The translations under genes were made by a program, and so were the position numbers. The notes under the pieces were generated by a model, which worked only from the letters and a program-made list of their open reading frames with translations, searched no databases and was not told where the DNA came from. A stretch of 64,000 bases of DNA from Rhodocollybia butyracea (Eukaryota; Basidiomycota; Agaricomycetes; Agaricales; Omphalotaceae): contig JADNRY010000195.1 in NCBI GenBank assembly GCA_015501585.1, forward strand, positions 54,154 through 118,153. The letters run 5' to 3'. Of the stretch, positions 55,846-64,000 are shown piece by piece (within the stretch, counting starts at the first letter, position 1; each line of letters opens with the position of its first letter).

Positions 55846-58180
55846 TTTTGGTTGAAACATCGAAGATGGGTGACCGTTGCATGACAAGTAGGAGCTTTAT
55901 AGAGAGAGGACCTGGAGATAATATCTATCTTCGCCCTGGGATAGGCACGCGTCAGTCAACGGTGAAAGGTACTAACTTTGAAGACATTGAGTTACCTACT
56001 CTTTTTTTGAAACACCAATCTATTGGTGTTTCATTTCCGCTGTCCTTGAAATCTTTTGCAACGCAACGACGACGGGTTTTTTGTGCAGATGTACTTCGGC
56101 ATGTCAAGCGAGAAGTCGAAGGAGTTTCTTTGTTCCTGTATCAAGTCTTCCAGAGTTAAACTTGGGCACAACCAGCGTTCTTGTTCCTTTTTGAATGCAA
56201 AGAAGTCGATGTCTTGGGTGTACTATTGGCCCTCAGTACTCAGTGAACGGCCGAAATGCTGGTTTGACAGATTGATTACTGGACCTGACGTTTTCGTTCG
56301 CAGTGCCTTGCTATTTCGGAATAGCTGGTGGATGGTGGATATCTGGATACTTAGTAGCGAATATACTGACTTGGTCGTAGAAGAAGGCCAAGAAGGCCAA
56401 TGCAGTGAACTAAGAGGAAAAGTTGATATCTGTACATGTGCGCGTGATCGGAGAAGACAAAGCCCGGCGCAACCGGCTAATATTTTGATCTTATCTTTGA
56501 ACCCGTTATCACCGAAATGACGGTGCCTTGCCCGAGTCCGATTCTTTCATCTCTTTTCACTACGCCAGTTTCCAATAATTGGTACATAGATGGCGTTCAA
56601 ATTTTTCTTTATATTGACTTAACTGATTCAAAGGAGTGACACATCGGCGTTCAACGTTCAGCGCTGCAGCACTGACATCATGTCCTGCCAACCCCTGCCA
56701 ACACTTGGGCCACACGATAAGTACACATTATTATTCGGCGTTCGAACAGTATCGTTTGACACATGTGTATGAGTCTTTGGAATATTACGCATTTAAAACC
56801 CTCGCGAACTACGTTCAAAAAAACTCAATCCTCACCCAGATGTTACACGTTATATCCGACGAGGGACTCTCCGTCTCTCTCCGTCGTCTCCTGTGTGTCG
56901 AAACTGACCGGTACTGAAGTGCTGACCTCTGTGGCCCCTTAAAGCAGCCGCGTCCTCGTTACACTCTCAAATTCTCACTACATCAATTCCATGAAATATC
57001 TTTTTCCGTCCTCATCGACATCCCCGAGTTCCAGAGCTACAGGGCTTTGTTTATGCCTTTAAGCTAGTCGAATGCTGATGAATCCGAAGCCTGCACGGAC
57101 TCCCTTCTTTCCCTCGGCGTCATACCCACTTTGACACGCTGGTTTTGTGGACGAATATGAATATGACTTCAATGACCTGCATAGTTGTCCAATGTATTCT
57201 GTGTCTGAGGTTTCCCGATTCTCGCTGACAGATGGACAGATATGGAACAAATATAAAGATCTTGAGACTCAGGGCCTGCCCCTATCTCAGGCGGTGAATG
57301 CCCTTGAAAAATGGTAACATCGATATCTTCCAAGTCCTAGGGTTATTACGGAAAGGTGTCGCTGAGTCAGAAATTACATTCCAAACAGCTGCGCTTCGTT
57401 TGGTACGTTATTTCTTGAGACAATGCTGAATCAGGAGGCTGAAGGACACTCACCTCTGCAAACCTACGTTGCTCTGCCATTCTGACGAAGTACGTCTTGC
57501 TTACCAGCTGCACAGGAGGTAGTCTCGCAAGCCAGAACTGAGTAAACCGTTCGATCATTGGTAGCATCGGAGGTGATAGTCGTACAAGGGGTAGTATGGG
57601 AATGATCAAGGTGAAGGTGGTGGAGATACAGGTGTATCGCTGGGTCAACAAGGAGTGATTATTCTATATGTAAGTATGTATGCTGATTGTTAACGATAAC
57701 AGGAAAGGGTTGGACCAGGGCTTACTAGAAGGCTTCAAAACACACGAAAGCTTCTTCAGAAACCACCCGCCGGATATAGATTTGAAGCGCGCGGTTGGGC
57801 GTCTGAAAATGCGCTTGTAGTATAAATAGATGAATCCTGTGCATTCCAAGCTCTATGCGGTGCAATAAATTACTGCGAGTCCTTCCTTCCTTCCTCCCAA
57901 CATCGAACATCGAACCTTGTTTTATCCGCCGGGACCTTTTCAGGAGAAACTTATTTTGCAGTCAGGCTTATTTATAATTTCACGACTACATTCTATTTAT
58001 ACCTTTTGATCACGAAATGTTCAATGGATCTCACAACTTCGCCGTCAATGTTCAACTGCCTACAACCAAAGGTCTTCATGCATTACTGCAGTATACATCC
58101 ACTTCAGCTACATATAATGTCAAAGCACCCTTCCCCCTTCCCTTTGTCACCCCGGTACTCGCAAAGCAATCTTGGGCAAC
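55846..58180. other. Gene-poor region, unclassified ORFs
   Basis: No recognised family. A minus-strand open piece at 57651-57367 (ending in a GTGAGTGTCC donor after VRMAEQRRFAE) and another at 57910-57725 may be exons of a hypothetical protein. Nothing ties them together. CCTTCC repeats lie at about 57881-57896. Confidence 0.3.
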
Positions 58181-58185
58181 TTAAT

Positions 58186-58332
58186 GTAAGCCTGGGCTTT
58201 TCACAGTTTCTATAATGTGCATATATAGTGGCCAGTGACTATTCAAGTGACTTGAATAGTTATGTTCCTTTTGGTGTAACAGTTATAGTTGGCCACTTTG
58301 ACCTATAGAAACTGTGGTAAGCCTAGGCTTAC
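58186..58332. mobile_element. MITE with 29-bp terminal inverted repeats
   Basis: The left end GTAAGCCTGGGCTTTTCACAG... (58186-58214) and right end (58304-58332), reverse-complemented, agree at about 26 of 29 positions, both running GTAAGCCTRGGCTT...CACAGTTTCTATA. Inside, AGTGGCCAG and TTGGCCACT form a second inverted pair, and TATTCAAGTGACTTGAATA is nearly palindromic, so the whole 147-bp element folds into a hairpin. No coding capacity. A clear target-site duplication is not seen. Confidence 0.75.
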
Positions 58333-58404
58333 TGGGTCAAGCAGGCAAGTGAAAAGCATGATCCTGTTGTAGATGCAAGGATTGTTCCTATCAAGAGTAG
58401 AGAT

Positions 58405-58560
58405 GTCCACAAGTCCGGGTCCAAGTATACTTGGATCTGTTGTACAAGTACTTGTGGACCAAAAGGTGGTACTTGTGACCTGTTGGGATCCGTGGGAAAC
58501 GGGTACCCAGATCCGCAAGTATTCCCACAAGTCCTACTTGCAAGTACTTGTGGGATTTGT
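58405..58560. repeat. Palindromic ACAAGTACTTGTGG repeat cluster
   Basis: The word ACAAGTACTTGTGG or close variants (CACAAGTCC, CCAAGTATACTTGG, GCAAGTACTTGTGG) appears at least five times in both orientations, together with GGGTACCC-type palindromes. The structure resembles the end of a DNA transposon such as a hAT element, but no transposase was found nearby. Confidence 0.45.
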
Positions 58561-58639
58561 TGTTGAATGAGAAATTATCTGGGCAAACTTGGCCCGTGTA
58601 AGATTAGGAGAAGATTTCTATTTTTGTATCAATTCTTAT

Positions 58640-58830
58640 CTAACTTACTGTACTTGTAGCTACTCAGACGTTTACTCCGTATATTCATGCTGAGGTGAGC
58701 TCGTTCTTCTTCTATTGCTGTACTATATGTTTACTTATAGTGTATTAGTCTGTTACTTACTTTACAGGTATATAATAGACGTTTACTCTGTAAAGTATTT
58801 GTGCTGAGTCTGTTACTTACTTTACAGTGC
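58640..58830 (+). repeat. Short direct repeat cluster
   Basis: GTCTGTTACTTACTTTACAG occurs at about 58749 and again at about 58808, and GACGTTTACTCYGTA at about 58668 and 58782. Two imperfect ~60-bp tandem units precede the copia-like gag fragment. Confidence 0.5.
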
Positions 58831-59321
58831 ACAAATCTATTCCAACAGGTTATTGGGCCCCAAGCTACCCACCATTCTGTTGCGTCTCCAGAAATAAAAC
58901 CTGCCAAAACATTCCCGCCGCCTCTCCTACTGTATCCGAGCATGCTATGGAGGAGACATTAGCCCCTATTCTGGGAACTCATCCGGAAGTCCCGGAAACT
59001 CCTATCTCTACTTGTATCTGTGCTACAGTAACTTTGAAAGCTGCACCAAGCACACCTTTCCTCCATCCTGTTGAGCCGCCATCAAGCCTTCAGCTTTTCA
59101 CTCAGCAAACCAACCATTTCGCTCAAGTCCCTCAGCTCGATCTGAAGGGAAAGAATTTTACCATTTTTAAGCAATGTTGGCATATCGCCATAGCTGCTGC
59201 TGGCATCTCTCACCTTTTTGACAAGAGTTACAAACCTCCTGGTCAACCAATCGATCTGTTAGACCCGCAGTATGAGACGGAATATCAGACTTACATGCAC
59301 TATACTCAGATGGAGAACTAG
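58827..59321 (+). pseudogene. copia-like gag N-terminal fragment
   Basis: Open frame of 164 codons ending at 59321. After a Thr/Pro-rich leader it contains VPQLDLKGKNFTIFKQCWHI, AIAAAGISHLFD and DPQYETEYQTYMHYTQMEN. The 'L-x-G-x-N-[FY]-x-x-[FW]' start and short-helix arrangement are typical of the gag N-terminus of Ty1/copia elements in mushrooms. No zinc knuckle, integrase or polymerase follows, so this is a fragment. Confidence 0.5.
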
Positions 59322-59639
59322 GAAGTTTATTATTAATTATATGATAAACCTGTTACTATAAGTATCATACAATCACTTAAGAGTCCTTTAGTCTTTTACA
59401 CCATCGTACACACAATAGTATCCTATTTGCTGTGTTCACCGGTGTTCTTAAGGACTTTGCCCATAGGGCATGTTAATTGATCTAGTTTCCACTGGTCTTT
59501 GGAAAGTGTTACAAAACAACTGTAACAGCTAATGAACAATACTGCACTAAAACAGACTATCAAATTTAGGAGCAAGGTTGAGTTGTCAGAGATTCCTCCA
59601 GGATAACAATAAGATCAGATTAAGTTAGCTAACACAAAC

Positions 59640-60085
59640 TCCAGTACCAAGTATAAGGCTAGTGACTATATCGATTAAGCTCTGTGGACAGAGCTAGCTC
59701 AACTAAGTCAAAGTGTGAACATGTGTGTGTGTATGAAACAGGGATGCGAACAAAAAGAATACTCCCAGGCAAACTCTGGCTCTGGCTAGCCATCAAACTA
59801 CAATGCTTTGAAACACTCCTGGGCAAACTCTGGCACCAGCTAGCGAATTGCCATAAAGTCCCTAACCAAACTCTGGGTTAAGCTACTAAACTGAAGGTAA
59901 TACCAAATTACCAGGAACTTGTACCACACTCTTAGTGGCTCACTAACTTTTCAGCTAGCTAAGGAACCCTCACTCTGGAGACAAATAATCCCTTACTAGA
60001 AACCGTCCCCTCTAAGGAAGCAACTAGATTTAACTTGGTTATAATTACACACTTATAGTCCTAACCAGAAACTCAAGTGGGCCCA
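59640..60085 (+). repeat. Left arm of a ~400-bp inverted repeat with CAAACTCTGG units
   Basis: It contains three CAAACTCTGG units (about 59769, 59829 and 59870), each near a GCTAGC- or AAGCTA-type word, followed by TAAGGAACCCTCACTCTGGA and AAGGAAGCAACTAGATTT. The same series, reverse-complemented, is found at 63190-63640. It could be an LTR, a terminal inverted repeat, or a segmental copy. Confidence 0.65.
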
Positions 60086-60585
60086 AGGTTCAGTGGCAAA
60101 GTATCAATCCTCTATTAAAATGGCTAGATGTCCTGAGTTGGCAGGGCCAGCACTCTCTAACTTATGATGCAGGGCAAATAACTTCTAATTGAAGAAACAA
60201 CTACCAATCTCGTACTTTGGAGGTGGCGGGTAACTTGTATCTCTAGGTAAATACCCTAAGCTTTTATAGAGAGGATGAAGAGTTTAATACAAAAAGATAT
60301 GAAACATACAGACTTTGAGAGAGAAACTGAGAGAGAGAGACAGAGAGAGGGCTAGGAAAGGAAACTTGTCACCATAAAGGGTATATAGGATATGGCAAAA
60401 ACTGTCCAAACTACTATGTATGTCCAAATCGGGTAGTAACTTGTATATATTAAAATGGTTAAAGTCCTTTGGTCCCAGATGGTAGTCTGCCCCGCTGTCT
60501 GCAGGTTCATCTTTCAGGCAGTGGTGCTCGTACCTTGCATACTTGCTTTCCTCTGTCTTACTCAGGATGTTAAAGTGGTGTTGCG
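60086..60585. other. Spacer with GA microsatellite
   Basis: No gene. A (GA)n-rich run occupies about 60316-60352. The ORF of about 130 codons that crosses it on the minus strand is low-complexity and not supported. Confidence 0.4.
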
Positions 60586-60795
60586 TCAGGAAAAAGTTCC
60601 TAAAGCCCAGGCTCCCCAGAGACACCCCCCCAATCCTAGGCAACTTGAGGTAACCTGGGATACCCAGGCTCCCCCAGGTCATCCCAGGTCAACCCCAGGG
60701 CAGCCCAGGATAACCTGGGGAGCCCTGGGTATCCCAGGCTGCCTAGGATTGGGGGGGTGTCTCTGGGGAGCCTGGGCTTTAGGACTTTTTCCTGA
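60586..60795. mobile_element. Foldback element with ~56-bp near-perfect terminal inverted repeats
   Basis: 60586-60642 and 60740-60795 are reverse complements over 56 bases with a single one-base gap: TCAGGAAAAAGT...CCTAGGCA against TGCCTAGG...ACTTTTTCCTGA. The ~97-bp centre is made of CCCAGG/CCTGGG words that also pair with each other, so the entire 210 bp can fold. It begins TCAGG and ends CCTGA. No coding potential and no clear target duplication. Confidence 0.8.
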
Positions 60796-62200
60796 TGAAT
60801 AGGAAGATAAGGTAGACCATTTGGTCTATTGGCATTGTCTAAGATGACCATATTGCCAGATACGGTCAGTGGTGGTGATGGGGAGGCGGAGGCATTACAC
60901 TGTAGTAGTAATACATAGACAATCTCGATAAGGTGCAGTGGCGGTGCAAGAGGACATGTGAGTATGCACCATACTTACAATCAGCTCACTTACAGCTCAC
61001 ACTGGCCAAGGGTCCAAAAGATTCTGGAAGAGGCATTGCTATTCTGTCTCACTCACAAAGCCAGGTAACAAATCTAGCTCAGTAAGTGTTTCTTGATCTT
61101 TTGACATATCCCATTTACTAAGTGTTTATACTTGCTTTAGTGAAAGCAAGCCACATGCCAATGATGCGGTTGTATCCTGTATCCGGGACCAACAAATTCT
61201 TCCAAGAACCACAAGAGGTCAATTTGCTCAGATTGTGCTCCACAGAAGTCAAAAGTTCCAATTCTGTATCCACAGCCAGATGGTATCTTCACAAAAGGGA
61301 AAGAGTTCCATGCTCTTACCTTCCTTTCAAAGGTTTGCGAGCTCTATGGGTTGATGGCAAGTCACAACAGAACCCAAGATGTGCCTATGGAGTAGTGGGC
61401 TTTTGCCGAGTTGTTCATTTCAAACATGAAGCAAGGCAAAGATGGGGATTTCCTGTTCAATCTGTCTTGCCTTGGGAACATAGCGCTGGCTCAATTCTTG
61501 TCACCATTGATGACATTCAGCACCTACATGTTAGCAGCTTGCAATGATTTCTCGGTAGCCCTTATGTAAATGTTACTCTTACTAGCTCAATGTAATTAAT
61601 GATCTTCATCTTCTCACAAGATGTGAGCAAATAGATTCAAGTACGAAAAAAGATAAAACAGCAAGTTTACGATACTGGTCCAGGCAGTCCAATATACGTA
61701 GTAGAAATTGGATGAGCAACAAAATCACAGTCACTACTAGATACCAAAGAGTAATTTCCTGGGAAACGGAGGGCAAGAGAAAGCAAATGCACAAAATCCA
61801 TGTGAGTGTAGCACAAATTCAAGCTGACAACTCTCCACCCAGTCTTTCTAGGCACTGGGAGTTTGTTACAAGGATCAAATATCCATAATGTCTTCACGAC
61901 CCATACAGTGCCAAACATTGATGAGCATGTGCATTTTGGGCACTTCCAAGTCCTGAGCGTGCATTGGAAAGGAGGTTGTACATTTGGCCAACCCGGTATT
62001 AGGCCTAAAATTGGCCTAAGGTGTGTAACTGTACATTTTGACATTTTGTACATGTTATACAATGCAATAAGAGAGTTATACAGAGCTCGAGGGTGATAGC
62101 TGTTGCTGAGGCAAAGAACTAAACAATAGTACTCAGCGAGCCGTGAAGGTACGCCCACAAGCGTAGCCTAGAGCCAAGCTAGCGAGGACACCTGGGCTGC
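60796..62200. other. Unclassified region with one 141-codon ORF
   Basis: A plus-strand ORF at 61122-61547 (containing LWVDGKSQQNPRCAYGVVGF and SAGSILVTIDDIQHLHVSSL) has fairly normal composition but matches no family I know. It may be a fragment of a transposon protein. It lies inside the 59.6-63.6 kb inverted-repeat unit. A minus-strand open piece at 62158-61667 is likely chance. Confidence 0.3.
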
Positions 62201-62860
62201 CCGGAGATGTAATGCTAGATCATCAATCTAGTTATACCCAAGAGTGTATACTCTCTAAACTACAGGACATCTCAAAGCGGGATAAGTACTAAGCCAATGC
62301 ATTACTCAAGGGAAGGAATTATGAGGGAAGGCATCCCTCGCATTAAGACCCCCAATGGGCTATGTTAAGATGTGGACTTTACAGTCCGTAACAATGGACC
62401 AGAACAATCCCGAGGAAACCGTAGAGGTCTATTCGCGGCACCGGTCATAACCGTGAAGACGGTAGAAACATGCTTAGCGGTCCTATGGAAAGCTATGTGC
62501 CAGGATAGCCTTGGCAAATCGAAACATTTGATCTTAGAAATCATACATGGGAGGTCTTATCCGTTAAAGCCGACTATCAGGAATCACTTGTACATACTCA
62601 GCGCAGTTGCTCGAGACTATCATAAGTGGTGTCATTGGAAAGCTAGACAACAGGCCTTCTCGAGAGAATGTTAATCACACTCAGGATGGACAGAACTATC
62701 CAAGGAATAGACTGAAACTCACCAAGGGAAACCGGGCAGCGAGTGATCATGAAGCGTAAAGGTACTCCTGACCCCGGAGAATTGTGGAGTAATTGGAGAA
62801 ACCTCGCTCGGATCAAAACACTTTAAAACTATGTTAATCCTCATGAAATCATATTTTACC
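62200..62860 (+). other. Non-coding stretch with several short perfect hairpins
   Basis: Four compact hairpins follow in 225 bases: AGAGT-GTAT-ACTCT (62241-62254), GAGGGA...TCCCTC (62323-62339), GGACT...AGTCC (62374-62387) and ACCGT-GAAG-ACGGT (62450-62463). The surrounding sequence is less AT-rich than its flanks and is free of long ORFs apart from a 100-codon frame I do not trust. It may be a structured transcript or the leader of a retroelement; I recognise no known RNA family. Confidence 0.35.
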
Positions 62861-63189
62861 TTTGATATATACCCAAGAATGAACTATTTCTTTACTGTGT
62901 GTACCATATATAGGCTGGAGTTTCCTTTCCGATCCAGATTCCTCTGTTCCACTCTCTTTCCGTCTCTCTCCATATCTGTTTCATCTATTTTTTGTATTAA
63001 ACTCTCTCTACTCAGTATATAAGCCAGACATATTTATTCAATAAGACAAGTTTCTTGCCCTCGACTTGACTGCTAAGACCAGTGCTCCGTAGAACGTCCC
63101 CACGGGATCAGTAGCATGATGCCTCCTGACTCGGTTATCTTAAGAAAGTAATAAACTTCATGCGCTTTGCAAAGCCTATTTATATCTTG
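62861..63189. other. Pyrimidine-rich spacer, LTR-like
   Basis: The region has two TATATA/TATAAG words (about 62919 and 63018) bracketing CTCTNTTTCC-rich sequence, the composition of an LTR R/U5 region or a basidiomycete promoter. No coding signal. Confidence 0.3.
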
Positions 63190-63640
63190 ATCGAATTTAA
63201 GTGTGTAGAGTTCTCTCGAACTCCAGATCAACTCAAATCTAGTTGCTTCCTTAGAGGGGATGGCTTCTAGTAAGGGATTATTTGGCTCCAGAGTGAGGGT
63301 TCCTTAGTTGACTTCTTTACGAAGTTAGATGAGCCACTAAGATTGTGGTATGAGTTCCTAGTGATTAAGTTCACTCACAATATTGTAGCTTGGCCCAGAG
63401 TTTGGTCAAGGACTTTACAGCGTCACAGCAGCTAGTGCCAGAGTTTGCCTAGGGTTGTTGACAAACCTTGAGATTACTATTCTAGCTAGAGCCAGAGTTT
63501 GCCTAGGAGAATCTTAGTTTCGTTGTATTGGTTTTGGTTTTGGTTAATTGATTTGGACATACACACCTGGTTCCCTCGTATACTCGTACACCCCAACTAG
63601 GCTTCTCTTGACTTAGTTCTAAGAGTTGTCTAAGCTTAGT
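63190..63640 (-). repeat. Right arm of the ~400-bp inverted repeat
   Basis: Reverse complement of 59640-60085: CCAGAGTTTG units at about 63394, 63433 and 63491, TCCAGAGTGAGGGTTCCTTA at about 63288, and AAATCTAGTTGCTTCCTTAG at about 63235. The arms face each other about 3.1 kb apart. Confidence 0.65.
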
Positions 63641-63848
63641 TACCCACGTTAGTGCTACAGTCTTGAACCTGGAGCAGTCGCGCGCGTACATCCGATATTA
63701 CAAGACTTTCCCTTGGGGAATCTCTGACAACCCGCCCTCACTCCCTTACATATCAATAGTCTGGTTAGGTGTGGTAGTGTTTTTGTTAGGTTGTTTTATA
63801 GCACCTTTCGCATACCTACACGTAAATACCCAAATACTTGCTTTAATC

Positions 63849-64000
63849 TAACAAAGGCCCGGGCACGCAGATATTCTTGAAGGCAGTGAAGGTCAATGAG
63901 ATGACCACAGAGAAGATGCCAAACATGATTGACATGGATAGCTGTAAAAACATGTGGTCAATATGGAGCACACAGAAGCAACAGCTACAGTAGCGGGGCG
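63849..64000 (-). CDS. Partial terminal exon of a membrane protein (runs off the window)
   Basis: On the minus strand, a TTTTTACAG acceptor near 63944 is followed by LSMSIMFGIFSVVISLTFTA and FKNICVPGPLLD, ending at a TAA near 63849. The segment is hydrophobic and looks like a last transmembrane span. The rest of the gene would lie beyond position 64000, so the family cannot be named. Confidence 0.3.

Noticed and set aside
60284..60352. CRISPR-like or tandem array in the GA-rich stretch
   Set aside because: It is a simple (GA)n microsatellite with no spacers; CRISPR is not expected in a fungal nuclear genome.
60455..60802. 115-codon plus-strand ORF rich in Pro/Arg/Gly
   Set aside because: It lies across the foldback element; both arms and the CCCAGG words create open frames on both strands by composition.
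61667..62158. 163-codon minus-strand ORF
   Set aside because: Cysteine/tryptophan-rich composition without any motif and extending into repeat sequence; likely chance.
62400..62860. Group I or group II self-splicing intron
   Set aside because: Hairpins are present, but I could not find a domain V-type hairpin or the conserved P/Q/R/S core, so the assignment is not supported.

Overview
The window reads as a nuclear contig from a mushroom-forming basidiomycete (Agaricomycetes). The genes are interrupted by many short GT-AG introns of about 45-70 bp, and the protein families are typical of that group: DUF6536 and DUF6533 membrane proteins, WSC-domain secreted protein, expanded F-box proteins, XPG/PIN-like nucleases, and Agaricomycete-type gag and LINE sequences. 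Species cannot be named from the sequence.

Layout: 0.1-3.7 kb holds a dienelactone hydrolase-like (DLH) gene, a short-chain dehydrogenase (SDR) relic and a broken F-box gene. 4.8-6.7 kb is an eight-exon XPG/GEN1-type nuclease. 7.35-12.7 kb is a damaged LINE (ORF1, endonuclease, RNase H, reverse transcriptase). 15.0-18.6 kb is a convergent pair: a seven-exon Crypton-like tyrosine recombinase and a SAP-domain protein. 19.2-21.6 kb is a DUF6536 membrane protein. 22-27 kb is decayed sequence with an isolated gag fragment and an F-box relic. 27.2-39.7 kb is an F-box-rich segment in which the order DLH(+), SDR(-), F-box(+) recurs in increasingly eroded copies, with a small secreted protein at 29.5-30.2 kb.

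40.1-43.6 kb is a housekeeping block: PAM18/TIM14, a mitochondrial GTP/GDP carrier (GGC1-like) and a type II membrane GT8 glycosyltransferase. 43.6-46.6 kb is gene-free with a degenerate tandem repeat. 47.5-52.7 kb holds two tandemly duplicated DUF6533 seven-TM-like genes. 54.0-55.8 kb is a secreted WSC protein. 58-64 kb is repeat-rich: a MITE, a foldback element, a copia-like gag piece, an inverted pair of ~400 bp repeats and a non-coding stretch with several hairpins.

Two points matter most to a user. First, the DLH-SDR-F-box module has been copied several times, and DLH, SDR and F-box each keep at least one uninterrupted copy. Second, several conserved genes (PAM18, GGC1, GT8, WSC) are each broken by a one-base change, mostly a shortened G/C run, so many 'frameshifts' here, including those in the F-box copies, may be sequence errors rather than biology. 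Exon boundaries below were derived by hand from GT-AG sites and reading-frame continuity.
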